The notes: generated by a model from the letters alone, not told the origin. A DNA stretch of 64,000 nt from Micromonospora sp. WMMD1120 (GCF_029626235.1 NZ_JARUBO010000005.1:1272501-1336500); one strand, 5' to 3'. Positions 52,039 to 61,080 are shown, counted from the stretch's first letter. Made by a program: numbers and translations.

Positions 52039-52287
52039 CGGTCCATCGTGGAGGCATCCGTCGAGCGCCGGGCCCGGCGGATCGGCCGGATTCGGCCGCG
52101 AAATGCGAATGCCGGCACCGATTTCGGTTGGCCGGGCGGCCTAAACGGAGAGTGTGCAACCTACTACGGGGGTGGATACCCTTGCCGTTGACATGGTGTC
52201 CGCGGCAAATTCCCTCCGACTGTCCACGCACGGACAGAATCTTCCGCCGTCGGCCCATTGTGATTTCGCCACCGAAGGGGGACCGCA

Positions 52288-54477
52288 TTGACTGCGGACG
52301 TTCCACCCGAGGATGTCGGCGTGCCTCGGCCGGCCTACGACCGACCGAGTCGCGTTTCCGTCGATCCACCGTTCGGGCGGCTCGACAGCCCGCTGCACGG
52401 GCGTGACGATCTGATCAACGAGATCGTGCGAGCGGCAGAGTTCGCCGACGACAGACCGTCGGTGCACATTCTGTGCGGCATGGGCGGCTCCGGTAAGAGC
52501 CACGTCGCCCTGGAGATCGCCCGCCGCGCCCGGGCCGACGGCCGGACGGTCTGGTGGGTGCAGGCCGGGCGGCTCAACTCCGGCATGCGGGAGGTGGTCA
52601 GCCAGCTCGGCGCGTCGGAGACCCAGGTCGACCAGGCGTGGGCCGGCATGATCAGCGCCACCGACCTGGTGTGGCGCTACCTCAACCAGGCCGCCCAGCC
52701 CTGGCTGCTGATCTTCGACAGCGCGGACGAGCCCGCCTCGCTCGGCCCCACCGACGGGGTGTTGGCGGACGGCACCGGATGGTTGCGCCGCCCGGAGGCC
52801 GACGACGGCATGGTCATCGTGACCAGCCGGGACGGCAACCGGGCCACCTGGGGCACCTGGTCGACGCTGCACCAGGTGCGCCCGCTCGATGCCGATGCCG
52901 GCGCGCAGGTGCTCATCGACCGGGCCGGCACGCAGGCCGGCGACCTGGCCGACGCCCGGGAGCTGTCCCGCGAGTTGGGCGGGTTGCCCCTGGCCCTGCG
53001 GGCCGCCGGCAACTACCTGCGGTCGGTGAACGCCAGCCCGGTCTGGCGCGGCTCGTCGACGATCACCACCTTCGCCGACTACCTGGCCGCCGTGCAGCGC
53101 CGCTTCCGGGCGCCCCGCGACGCGTCCGACGCCGACGTCGACCTGGACGAGTCGCTGGGCCTGGAGATCGTCCGTGAGGTCGACGACATCTCACTCGATC
53201 TGCTCGCTCGCCGCCAGCTCAGGCAGAGCCGGCCACTGCTCAACGTGCTGGCCTGCCTGAGCACCTCCCCGGTGCCCTACGAGGTGGTGCTCAAGCCGGC
53301 CATCCTGGCCGGGTCGCCGCTGTTCAAGGGGCTGACCGCGTCCCAGCGGGTGCGGGTGCTGGAGGGCATCGGCGACCTCGCCCTGGTCGAATTCGACGTG
53401 CAGGAGGACGTCAGCGACCCGGCGTTCGCGCACGTGCTGTCGCTGCACCCGCTGGTGCACGCGATGTTCCGCGACCGGGAGGAGGTCCGCGAGCAGATCG
53501 CCGAATACCACGGGGTGGTCATGAAGCTGCTGCTCGCCGCCACCGAGGGGCAGAATCCGGACTACCCCGCCGACTGGGCGAACTGGGACGTGCTGGTGCC
53601 GCACCTGGTCGAGGCCGTGCGGGAGTACCTCGCCCCGCAGAAACACAAGCACGACCCCGACACGGTACGCCGGGCGCTGGAGCTGGCCCGACTCACCGCC
53701 CGCTACCTGATCGCCGTCGGCCTGCCCGGCTCCGCCTACGACATCCTGGAGCCGATCGTGCGTGGCTGCGGGGCGTACGACCACGACCTGGACCGGCCAC
53801 AGGTGCTGGCGCTGCGCCACGAGCTGGGCCGCACCTGGCTGGAGCGCAACCAGCCGGAGATGGCCGACCGGGTGCTCCGCCAGGTGATCGCGGACCGCAC
53901 CCGGGTGCTGGGCAGCGACGACGCCGACACCCTGGCCAGCCGGCACAAACTCACCAAGGCGATCATGGCGCAGCGCCAGTGGCCGGAGGCCGAGGCGGAG
54001 TTGCGCCAGATCGTCGCCGCGGAGGACCAGGTCCGGGGCCCGGAACACTGGGACACCATGATCATCCGGCACAGCCTGGCGTTGGCGGTGCTCGCCCAGC
54101 AACGCGCCGCCGAGGCCGAGGAGATGCTGCACGCCATCCTCGAGGTCCGCTACCGGTTGTGGCCGCTCAACCAACCGGAGACCTGGCAGGCCCGGCACAC
54201 GCTGGCCCGCTGCATGCAGGCGCAGGGCCGGCTCGCCGAGGCGGAGGCCGAGCTGCGCGCCACCCTGGCCACCGTGGAACCCCGGCACGCCGACCGCAGC
54301 GAGGTGCTCGCCATCCGGTTCACCCTGGCCGCGGTGCTCCTGCTCGACGGGCAGGTCGACGCGGCCATCGAGGAGTACGAGCGGTTGCTGACCGACCGGC
54401 GGCGACTGCTCGGGGACACCCACCTGGACACCCTCCAGGTGGAGCACGCGTTGCGCCGGCTGCGCGACGGCGGGTGA
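52288..54477 (+). CDS. STAND-type NB-ARC ATPase with TPR repeats
   Basis: The protein has 729 residues. The nucleotide-binding region has P-loop CGMGGSGKS (63-71), Walker B-like PWLLIFDSADEP, VIVTSRDGN (sensor) and GGLPLALRAAG (GxP motif), all NB-ARC hallmarks. A winged-helix-like middle follows, then tetratricopeptide repeats from about 440 to the end (LRHELGRTWLERNQPEMADR; HSLALAVLAQQRAAEAEEML; RHTLARCMQAQGRLAEAEAE). TTG 52288 is the start, five bases after AAGGGGGA. No effector domain is visible at the N-terminus. It is convergent with the dehydratase gene, four bases between stops. Confidence 0.9.
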   Translation: MTADVPPEDVGVPRPAYDRPSRVSVDPPFGRLDSPLHGRDDLINEIVRAAEFADDRPSVHILCGMGGSGKSHVALEIARRARADGRTVWWVQAGRLNSGMREVVSQLGASETQVDQAWAGMISATDLVWRYLNQAAQPWLLIFDSADEPASLGPTDGVLADGTGWLRRPEADDGMVIVTSRDGNRATWGTWSTLHQVRPLDADAGAQVLIDRAGTQAGDLADARELSRELGGLPLALRAAGNYLRSVNASPVWRGSSTITTFADYLAAVQRRFRAPRDASDADVDLDESLGLEIVREVDDISLDLLARRQLRQSRPLLNVLACLSTSPVPYEVVLKPAILAGSPLFKGLTASQRVRVLEGIGDLALVEFDVQEDVSDPAFAHVLSLHPLVHAMFRDREEVREQIAEYHGVVMKLLLAATEGQNPDYPADWANWDVLVPHLVEAVREYLAPQKHKHDPDTVRRALELARLTARYLIAVGLPGSAYDILEPIVRGCGAYDHDLDRPQVLALRHELGRTWLERNQPEMADRVLRQVIADRTRVLGSDDADTLASRHKLTKAIMAQRQWPEAEAELRQIVAAEDQVRGPEHWDTMIIRHSLALAVLAQQRAAEAEEMLHAILEVRYRLWPLNQPETWQARHTLARCMQAQGRLAEAEAELRATLATVEPRHADRSEVLAIRFTLAAVLLLDGQVDAAIEEYERLLTDRRRLLGDTHLDTLQVEHALRRLRDGG

Positions 54478-54481
54478 CAGG

Positions 54482-55423
54482 TCAGTGCGGCGCGGCCGGC
54501 CCCAGGTCGCTGGGGTCGGTGTTGCCGCCACAGACGATCACCGCCACCCGCTCGTCCGGCTGCGGCACGTACGCCCCACCGACGAGCGCGGCGAGCGCGG
54601 CGGCCCCGCCCAACTCGGCGGCGACCCGCAGCTCCGACCAGAGCAGCCGGCGCGCCCGCACCAGGTCCTCGTCCCGGACCAGCACGGACTCCACACCGGT
54701 CCGACTGGCGGTGTCGTAGGCGATCTCACCGATGCGGCGGGCGCCCAGCGAATCCGTGGCGATGCCGCCCACCTCGATGTCGACCGGCCGGCCGGCCTTG
54801 AGCGCCGCGTGCAGGGTGGGGATCTGCTCGGGCTCGACGGCGACGACCCGCACCGACCCGTCGAACCAACTGGCGATGCCGGACACCAGCCCACCACCGC
54901 CGACCGCCACCAGCACGGTGTCGATCCCGTCGACCTGCCGTTCCAACTCCCGACCGACGGTGCCCTGACCGGCCACCACCTCCGGCTGGTCGTACGCGTG
55001 GACCACCAACGCGCCGCTCTCCGCAGCCCGCTGCGTGCTCGCGGCCAGGGCCTCGGCGTAGTGCTGGCCGACCTGGCGCACCTGCGCGCCGAGCCCGGCC
55101 AACCGCTGCACCTTCACCGGCGAGGCGGTGACCGGCACGAAGACCTCCGCCGGCACACCCAGCGACCGGGCCGCGTACGCCACGGCGAGGCCGTGGTTGC
55201 CGCCCGAGGCGGCGATCACCCCCGCCGACGGCAACGGCCCCTGGAGCATCCGGTTGAACGCGCCGCGCGGCTTGAACGAGCCGGTGTGCTGGTGCAGCTC
55301 CAGCTTGAGACCGAGCTGACCGGGCACACCGAGGTCGGCGCCGTCCACGGCGATCACCGGGGTTTCCCGGACCCGCCCCCCGACACGTGTCGCGGCCGCC
55401 TCGACGTCGCTTCTGTCCACCAT
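54482..55423 (-). CDS. PLP-dependent threonine/serine dehydratase family enzyme
   Basis: The protein has 313 residues of fold-type II PLP enzyme. The Schiff-base lysine is K51 in GSFKPRGAFN. The Ser/Asn loop is ASGGNHGLAVAYAA and the phosphate-binding loop is VGGGGLVSGIA. No C-terminal ACT domain is present, so it is a catabolic-type dehydratase or a racemase/3-hydroxyaspartate lyase relative. ATG 55423 lies 16 bases after the oxygenase stop, making a two-gene operon. An oxygenase that hydroxylates an amino acid followed by a beta-hydroxyamino-acid lyase is a plausible pathway (inference). Confidence 0.88.
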   Translation of the reverse strand: MVDRSDVEAAATRVGGRVRETPVIAVDGADLGVPGQLGLKLELHQHTGSFKPRGAFNRMLQGPLPSAGVIAASGGNHGLAVAYAARSLGVPAEVFVPVTASPVKVQRLAGLGAQVRQVGQHYAEALAASTQRAAESGALVVHAYDQPEVVAGQGTVGRELERQVDGIDTVLVAVGGGGLVSGIASWFDGSVRVVAVEPEQIPTLHAALKAGRPVDIEVGGIATDSLGARRIGEIAYDTASRTGVESVLVRDEDLVRARRLLWSELRVAAELGGAAALAALVGGAYVPQPDERVAVIVCGGNTDPSDLGPAAPH

Positions 55424-55439
55424 GGGGAAACGCCCTTCG

Positions 55440-56240
55440 CTACGACCAGAGGGCCAGTCGACCGTCGTCGGTCAGACCCACGAAACATCCTATGGAGATC
55501 CGCCGACCGTCGGTCGCCTGACGCACCGTGTGATAGTGCCGGGGATCGAACAGGAAACCCTCGCCGAGGGTCGGGCGCAGCGACAACGACTGCGCGCCAG
55601 CGGTCACCGACTCGTCGAAGCCGTACCCGTTGGGAATGCGCAGCTCCTCGTCGTCCGGCTGCCACCGCCGCCGCCACAGCACCGTCTCACCACCGGACGG
55701 CGGCACCCTGACGTAGATGTTGAACGCCAACTGCGCCACCAGCTCGCTGTCCAGCAGCCGACCCGCGTACTCCCGGACCGCGTCGTCGAAGTGCACCTGG
55801 AGACCGGCGTTGATCTCGCGGACGATGCCGACGTGCATGTCCCGACGCTGCCGCCGCCCGGGCGCGACGTCCGGCCAGGCGCCCCGGAACGCCGCCAGGC
55901 ACAGCTCCCGTGGCGAATCCGCCAGCCCCAGCGTGGACCAGCCCTTCTCGGCCGCGTGGGCGGCGTCCCAGTAGTCGTCGCGAAGCTCGCCGGCGGAGCG
56001 GTGGTCGTTGATGGCCGGGCCGAACTTGGCCACGACCGGGAAGACCCGGCTCTCGTCGTAGCGGTCCATCGGCGCGTCGGCGAGCGCGGCGGTGATCGCC
56101 TGACAGCGGGCCGCGGACAGCAGCCCCGGCACCCGGACGGCGGCCAGCCGCCCCGCGATGAGCCCGGCGACATCCGCACGGGTGATCGACTCTGATTCGA
56201 CGGCGACGAACAACGGGTCGGTCCTACTCGGATGCCGCAC
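55440..56240 (-). CDS. 2-oxoglutarate/Fe(II)-dependent oxygenase-like protein
   Basis: The protein has 266 residues. A double-stranded beta-helix core is suggested by LQVHFDD (H150, D152 as HxD iron ligands) and FDPRHYHTVRQATDGRRISI (H235 or H237 as distal ligand, R247 for 2-oxoglutarate). GETVLWRRRWQPDDEE and a C-terminal CFVGL strand fit. GTG 56240 follows GGGAGG with 6 bases. Substrate unknown; a free or carrier-bound amino acid is possible given the dehydratase partner. It is divergent from a 61-residue gene across 256 bases. Confidence 0.75.
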   Translation of the reverse strand: MRHPSRTDPLFVAVESESITRADVAGLIAGRLAAVRVPGLLSAARCQAITAALADAPMDRYDESRVFPVVAKFGPAINDHRSAGELRDDYWDAAHAAEKGWSTLGLADSPRELCLAAFRGAWPDVAPGRRQRRDMHVGIVREINAGLQVHFDDAVREYAGRLLDSELVAQLAFNIYVRVPPSGGETVLWRRRWQPDDEELRIPNGYGFDESVTAGAQSLSLRPTLGEGFLFDPRHYHTVRQATDGRRISIGCFVGLTDDGRLALWS

Positions 56241-56496
56241 GGTGGTCCTCCCGAAACGAAGATCCCTCACCGGACATGTCGCGTCCCCCGAATCGCGCAA
56301 GTGCAATGTACCGAGCGTCGGCAAGACGGCTTTTTCTCAGTTCCGGGCGCGGTGGCGCGGGCGTCGCTACCATCGGCGCAACCGGGATACGCGACACCGA
56401 ACCGTACGGCGAGGATTTTCCACCGATCGGGGAATGGTGACGATTCTCGGCGCGACACATGATGCGACTAGTTCGAACGCTGACGAGGAGTTCGAT

Positions 56497-56682
56497 ATGG
56501 CTGGCGCCGGCCCATCCGATCTTGACTTGCATGTCGACCGCCTGGAGATGGCGCGTCGGATCGCTCGGGAAATGATCGAGTCGGACCACGAGGCACTGGA
56601 GCTCGCCGTCCGGCAGCGCCCGCAGTGCTGGTCCCGCCGCCCGGTCGGCCACGGCGCCCGCGTCGACGCTCTCGGGGGCTGA
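56497..56682 (+). CDS. 61-residue protein of unknown function
   Basis: ATG 56497 follows GAGGAG with a 6-base gap, an excellent RBS, so the short frame is likely real. The sequence starts MAGAGPSDLDLHVDRLEMAR; an acidic amphipathic helix (about 9-40) is followed by QRPQCWSRRPVG and a C-terminal GG. It has one cysteine and no membrane segment. The layout (helical leader, short Cys/Trp/Arg tail) is reminiscent of a modified-peptide precursor but could equally be a small regulator. It is divergent from the oxygenase/dehydratase pair. Confidence 0.6.
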   Translation: MAGAGPSDLDLHVDRLEMARRIAREMIESDHEALELAVRQRPQCWSRRPVGHGARVDALGG

Positions 56683-56712
56683 CACCGCTCACGCGGCGGG
56701 GCACACTTCACC

Positions 56713-56931
56713 GTGACTCTGGCACCGGCACGCACCCACTCATCGGTCTCTGACGCACGCTCGGCCCTCCTGGTTCTGGCCCTGCCCGCGCTCGTCCTCG
56801 CGCTGCTGGTGAGCCTGGCAACGCTCGCGGCCCTCGTCTCCCGTACCCGGATCGGCTGGTCGGCCATGGTGGGCACCCTCGCCGCGGTGCCTCCGCTGCT
56901 CGCGTGCGGCCTGCTCGTCCTGATCGCTTGA
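56713..56931 (+). CDS. 72-residue two-segment membrane protein
   Basis: It begins at GTG 56713, 30 bases after the 61-residue gene. Two hydrophobic segments (about 18-42 and 49-71) are joined by SRTRIGW. No RBS of note is visible, so translation may depend on the upstream gene. No family recognised. Confidence 0.5.
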   Translation: MTLAPARTHSSVSDARSALLVLALPALVLALLVSLATLAALVSRTRIGWSAMVGTLAAVPPLLACGLLVLIA

Positions 56932-57067
56932 TGGTGAGTAGCTCCCACCAGGCGCTGGAAGCTACTCAGCATCAACTGATCACCCGCCGCTGCCGACCAC
57001 ATCCTCAAAAGTCCGCACGGAGCGAAATGACCTTGGTGGCGTCGATCTTGTGTGTGAGGCTTCGGCG

Positions 57068-57562
57068 GTGACTGATCTCGGCTTCCGCGCAGCCATTCCG
57101 GCTGATTCCGACTTCCTTGTCGACATGCTCGTGGAGGCCGTGAACTGGCTACCGGGGCGCACCTGGTCGCGCGAGCAGATCCTGGCGAACCCGGCGCTGG
57201 CGCACTACGTCACCGACTGGATGCGGCCGACCGACTTCGGCCTGGTAGCGGTGGACCCGACCGACCGACCGGTCGGCGCGGCCTGGTTCCGCTACCTCAC
57301 CGCCGCCGACCCCGGCTACGGGTACGTGAGCGACGACGTGCCGGAACTGACCATCGGCGTGGTGGAGTCGTGGAGGGGGCGAGGCGTGGGCCGGGCGCTC
57401 CTGCGGGCCGTTCTGGACGCCGCCCGAGCACGTGGCATCCGTACGGTGTCGCTGAGCGTGGAGCGGGCGAACTTCGCCGCCAGGTTCTACGCGGCCGAGG
57501 GGTTCCGCACCGTCGAGTCGTTCGAGAACGCGGACACGATGATCGCCGAGCTCAGAGACTGA
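57068..57562 (+). CDS. GNAT-family N-acetyltransferase
   Basis: The protein has 164 residues. The acetyl-CoA loop is VVESWRGRGVGRALLRAVLDAAR, preceded by beta-strand ELTIG; VERANFAARFYAAEGF is the fourth motif. GTG 57068 follows GAGG at 57056-57059. The substrate is unknown. It ends at a palindrome and G-tract element. Confidence 0.88.
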   Translation: MTDLGFRAAIPADSDFLVDMLVEAVNWLPGRTWSREQILANPALAHYVTDWMRPTDFGLVAVDPTDRPVGAAWFRYLTAADPGYGYVSDDVPELTIGVVESWRGRGVGRALLRAVLDAARARGIRTVSLSVERANFAARFYAAEGFRTVESFENADTMIAELRD

Positions 57563-57590
57563 CAAACGATCCAGTCAAACGCCATACCGC

Positions 57591-57662
57591 GCGATCTTGC
57601 ACTTTCGGCGCGCGCATTAATCGCAAATCACCACAAAGCGGCAACAGCAAGTGCAAGATCGC
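57591..57662. repeat. inverted repeat, GATCTTGCA type
   Basis: GCGATCTTGCACTT (57591-57604) is perfectly complementary to 57649-57662, with a 44-base AT-richer loop, between the convergent GNAT and Smr genes. It shares its core with 10709-10775. Confidence 0.85.
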
Positions 57663-57664
57663 CG

Positions 57665-57714
57665 AGGGCGGGAGCGGGAGCGGGGGGCGGGGGCGGGGGC
57701 GGGGGCGGGGGTGG
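57665..57714. repeat. G-tract array
   Basis: GGGAGC and GGGGGC units fill the space between the palindrome and the stop of the Smr-domain gene. Confidence 0.85.
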
Positions 57715-57715
57715 A

Positions 57716-57970
57716 TTACTTCCAGCGGAAGTGGACGAAGAGGCGGCCGAAGTTCTTGGAGTCCTTCTCCACCCGGTGGTAGAGCTGCTTGACGTCCTTC
57801 TGGTCGAGGAACCGCAGCACGCGCTTCTTGAGCTGGCCGGAGCCCTTGCCGGGGATGATCTCGACGAGGGTGGCCTTCTTCGCCACCGCCTCGTCCATGA
57901 TCCCGCGCAGCGCGCGGTCGATGTCGTGGCCCTTGTTGAAGATGTCGTGCAGGTCCAGCTTGAGCTTCAT
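57716..57970 (-). CDS. small Smr-domain protein
   Basis: The protein has 84 residues. LDLHDIFNKGHDID at the N-terminus and VEIIPGKGSGQLKKRVLRFL match the Smr fold (LDxH and GxGxG motifs), a nuclease or nucleic-acid-binding domain found in MutS2. Free-standing copies are common in actinobacteria. ATG 57970 is the start. It ends at the G-tract array. Confidence 0.85.
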   Translation of the reverse strand: MKLKLDLHDIFNKGHDIDRALRGIMDEAVAKKATLVEIIPGKGSGQLKKRVLRFLDQKDVKQLYHRVEKDSKNFGRLFVHFRWK

Positions 57971-58020
57971 GCCGCAGCCCTCGGCCGGTCGAGTCCCATG
58001 CCCGCCATCCTAGGCGGGCG

Positions 58021-58093
58021 GGCGGGCCTGCCGGCCCGCCAGAAGCGGAGGCAGCCCCGGACGACCGAAGGGGCGGCCCCGGAGGACCGCCCC
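58021..58093 (-). terminator. two hairpins after the TPR gene
   Basis: GGGGCGG (58070-58076) pairs with 58087-58093, 20 bases past the TPR stop. GGCGGGCC (58021-58028) pairs with 58033-58040 farther on. Either could terminate the minus-strand transcript. Confidence 0.5.
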
Positions 58094-58113
58094 TGTCACG
58101 TCACGCGGCACAC

Positions 58114-58482
58114 TCAGCGCCGGCCGCCCACGCGGGTCTCGACCCGCTCCAGCGCGGTCCGGTAGTCGTCGTTCGCCGCGTACATCGCGGCGGCGATCCG
58201 CAGGTGCCGGAGCGCGTCGGTGTGCCGGTTGAGCCGTTCCAGCGTCCGCCCCAGCACGTGGTGCGCGTAGTGGTCGCTCGGGTCCCGGTCGACGAGCTCC
58301 CGCAGGTGCTCCTCGGCCCGGTTGAGCTGGGCCGACTGGAAGTACGCACGGGCCAGCAACTGCCGGACGGCAGTGTTGCCCGGTTCGGCGTCGATGATCG
58401 GCTCCAGCAGCCGGGCCGCCTGGCCGGGGTCACCGGTCTCGAAGAACATGGTCGCCCGCCGGTAGTCCGCCAGAAGATCCAT
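58114..58482 (-). CDS. small TPR protein
   Basis: The protein has 122 residues with three tetratricopeptide repeats (ATMFFETGDPGQAARLLEP; LLARAYFQSAQLNRAEEHLR; HVLGRTLERLNRHTDALRHL). ATG 58482 follows GGAGGTGG, an excellent RBS. It is probably a protein-protein adaptor. No partner is identified; it lies alone between a terminator and the ROK kinase gene. Confidence 0.85.
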   Translation of the reverse strand: MDLLADYRRATMFFETGDPGQAARLLEPIIDAEPGNTAVRQLLARAYFQSAQLNRAEEHLRELVDRDPSDHYAHHVLGRTLERLNRHTDALRHLRIAAAMYAANDDYRTALERVETRVGGRR

Positions 58483-58571
58483 CTGCCACCTCCTCGGGTC
58501 GCACCGCCACCTGTTCCGACGCTGGCACAACACCGGGCGTTTGGCGACTGTTCCCGGGAGTGGAGATCAGG

Positions 58572-59342
58572 TCAGGTGCGCGCGTCCCGGCGTCCGGCGG
58601 CGAGTTCCCAGGCCCGGACACCGCCGACGATCCCGGCGGTGTTCGGCACCACCACCACATCGTCGCCCATCCGGGCCAGCTGCTCGGGCCGGATCAGCCG
58701 GGAGTTCCCCCCGCCCAGGTAGAGCCGGTCCCAGCGGAACACCGGGCGGAGCCCGTCCACCACCTGCCTGATCCGGCGGGACCAGAAGGCGTCCCCGAGC
58801 CGGCGGCGTTCCGGCTCCCCCACGTACGTGTCGTAGGTGGTGCCCCACCGCACGGGCGCGTGCGACAGCTCCAGGTGCGGCGCGAGGAGCCCGCCGTCGA
58901 AGAGCGCGCTGCCCAGCCCCGTCCCCAGGGTCAGCACCAGCTCACAGCCGGTGCCGGCGACCACCCCGGCGCCGTGCACCTCGGCGTCGTTGAGCACCAG
59001 CGCCGGGACCCCGAAAGCGTCGGCCAGCGCGGCCCGCGCGTCCCAGCCGGACCACTGGGCGAGCAGGTCCGGATCGACCCGGGACCGGGGGCCGCTGCGG
59101 GTCACGTAGTGCGGCGTGGTCACCACCACGCCGTGCCGGATCATTCCGGGTACGCCGACGGTGAGCCGGTCCGCCGCCGGCAACCGGGCACCGAGGTCCC
59201 GCAGGGTACGGACGAACAGCGCGGTCGGCAGCGGGTACGGGGTCGGCACCCGTAACGGCCGGGCGCGCATCGTCCCCGCCTCGTCGAGCACGGACGCCTT
59301 GATGCCGCCGCCGCCGCAGTCGATCGCCAGTGTGGTCACCAC
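58572..59342 (-). CDS. ROK-family kinase, polyphosphate-glucokinase-like
   Basis: The protein has 256 residues. The phosphate loop is LAIDCGGGGIKASVLDE, and GVPGMIRHGVV, LNDAEVHGAG and LGTGLGSALFDGG give the sugar site and second phosphate loop. LELSHAPVRWGTTYDTYVGE and FRWDRLYLGGGNSRLI match polyphosphate glucokinases rather than ATP glucokinases with a zinc CxCxxxxC motif, which is missing. GTG 59342 (or 59339) is the start. It is divergent from the ABC-F gene. Confidence 0.85.
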   Translation of the reverse strand: MVTTLAIDCGGGGIKASVLDEAGTMRARPLRVPTPYPLPTALFVRTLRDLGARLPAADRLTVGVPGMIRHGVVVTTPHYVTRSGPRSRVDPDLLAQWSGWDARAALADAFGVPALVLNDAEVHGAGVVAGTGCELVLTLGTGLGSALFDGGLLAPHLELSHAPVRWGTTYDTYVGEPERRRLGDAFWSRRIRQVVDGLRPVFRWDRLYLGGGNSRLIRPEQLARMGDDVVVVPNTAGIVGGVRAWELAAGRRDART

Positions 59343-59404
59343 GTCGTTGAGTCTGCCCGCTGGCGAGCGCCGGTATGCGGGCGGCCGGATAGGCTGCCGT
59401 CCTG

Positions 59405-61042
59405 ATGAGCGCCACGATGATCGTCAAGGACCTGGCCGCCGGACACGGCGACCGCGCACTCTTCGCCGGGTTGGACCTGGTGGTCGCGCCCGGCGACGTG
59501 GTCGGCCTGGTCGGGCCGAACGGGGCCGGCAAGTCGACGCTGCTGCGTACCCTCGCCGGGTTGCTGCCGGTCGAGGCCGGCAGCGTGCGGCTCAGCCCGC
59601 CCACCGCGAGCGTCGGGCACCTGCCGCAGGAGCCGGAGCGGCGATCCGGCGAGACGGTACGTGACTTCCTGGCCCGCCGGACCGGGGTGACCGCCGCGCA
59701 GGCGGCGTTGGACGCGGCGACCGAGGCGCTGACCGCCGGGGCGGCCGGCGCGGACGACGCCTACGGTGACGCGCTGGAGCGCTGGCTCGCTCTCGGCGGC
59801 GCGGACCTGGACGAGCGCGCCGAGCAGGTGAGCGCCGACCTGGGGCTCGCTGTCGACCTGGACCACGCCATGACCGGGTTGTCCGGTGGCCAGGCGGCCC
59901 GCGCCGGGCTCGCGTCGCTGCTGCTCAGCCGGTACGACGTGTTCCTGCTCGACGAGCCGACCAACGACCTGGACCTGGCCGGCCTGGAGCGGCTGGAGGA
60001 GTTCGTGACCGGGCTGCGGGCCGGCACCGTGCTGGTGAGCCACGATCGGGAGTTCCTGACCCGCACGGTGACCCGGGTGCTGGAGCTGGACCTGCCGCAG
60101 CAGCAGGTCAACCACTACGGCGGTGGCTACGCGGCCTACCTGGAGGAGCGCGAGGTGGCGCGCCGGCACGCCCGCGCGGACTTCGAGGAGTACGCCGAGA
60201 CGAAGGCCGGGCTGGAGGCGCGCGCCCGCACCCAGCGGGGCTGGATGGAGAAGGGCGTACGGAACGCCCGCCGCAAGGCCACCGACAACGACAAGATCGG
60301 TCGCAAGTTCCGCAGCGAGTCGAGTGAGAAGCAGGCCGCCAAGGCGAAGCAGACCGACCGGCTGATCGAACGTCTCGAGGTGGTCGAGGAGCCCCGCAAG
60401 GAGTGGGAGCTGCGGATGGAGATCGCCGCCGCGCCCCGCGCCGGGGCCGTCGTGGCCACGCTGCGCGGCGCTGTCGTACGCCGTGGTGGCTTCACCCTCG
60501 GCCCGGTCGACCTCCAGATCGACTGGGCGGACCGGGTCGCGGTGACCGGGGCGAACGGCTCGGGCAAGACCACCCTGCTGGCCGCGCTGCTGGGACGGCT
60601 GCCGCTGGACGAGGGCACCGCCGCGCTCGGTCCGGGCGTGGTGGTGGGTGAGGTGGACCAGGCCCGGGGGTTGTTCCTCGGCGACGCGCCGTTGATCGAC
60701 GCGTTCCAGGCGGCCGTACCCGGGATGTCGCCGGCGGACGCGCGGACCCTGCTGGCCAAGTTCGGCCTGCGGGCGGCGCACGTGCCGCGACCGGCGGCCA
60801 CCCTCTCCCCCGGCGAGCGGACCCGGGCGGCGCTGGCCCTGCTCCAGGGCCGCGGCGTCAACCTGCTGGTGCTCGACGAGCCCACCAACCACCTGGACCT
60901 GCCCGCCATCGAGCAGCTCGAGTCGGCGCTGGCCAGCTACCCCGGCACGCTGCTGCTGGTGACCCACGACCGGCGGATGCTGGCCGCGATCGAGACGAAC
61001 CGGCGGCTGCGGGTCGACGCCGGGCGGATCGCCGAGGACTGA
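59405..61042 (+). CDS. ABC-F family ATP-binding protein
   Basis: The protein has 545 residues with two ATPase domains and no membrane segments. The first has GPNGAGKST (37-45), LSGGQAARAGLA and LLDEPTNDLDL. The second has GANGSGKTT, LSPGERTRAALALL and LDEPTNHLDL. A charged linker of about 80 residues (RNARRKATDNDKIGRKFRSE) lies between, as in ribosome-acting ABC-F proteins (antibiotic resistance or translation factors). ATG 59405 lies without a strong RBS. Which subfamily it belongs to is not assigned. Confidence 0.9.
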   Translation: MSATMIVKDLAAGHGDRALFAGLDLVVAPGDVVGLVGPNGAGKSTLLRTLAGLLPVEAGSVRLSPPTASVGHLPQEPERRSGETVRDFLARRTGVTAAQAALDAATEALTAGAAGADDAYGDALERWLALGGADLDERAEQVSADLGLAVDLDHAMTGLSGGQAARAGLASLLLSRYDVFLLDEPTNDLDLAGLERLEEFVTGLRAGTVLVSHDREFLTRTVTRVLELDLPQQQVNHYGGGYAAYLEEREVARRHARADFEEYAETKAGLEARARTQRGWMEKGVRNARRKATDNDKIGRKFRSESSEKQAAKAKQTDRLIERLEVVEEPRKEWELRMEIAAAPRAGAVVATLRGAVVRRGGFTLGPVDLQIDWADRVAVTGANGSGKTTLLAALLGRLPLDEGTAALGPGVVVGEVDQARGLFLGDAPLIDAFQAAVPGMSPADARTLLAKFGLRAAHVPRPAATLSPGERTRAALALLQGRGVNLLVLDEPTNHLDLPAIEQLESALASYPGTLLLVTHDRRMLAAIETNRRLRVDAGRIAED

Positions 61043-61080
61043 TCCGTGCCCGCCGGTCGTCGCGGGGTGAGAATGACGCC

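Noticed and set aside
52188..52210. TTGACA as a -35 element for the STAND ATPase gene
   Set aside because: No reasonable -10 hexamer lies 15-19 bases downstream, so the promoter was not annotated.
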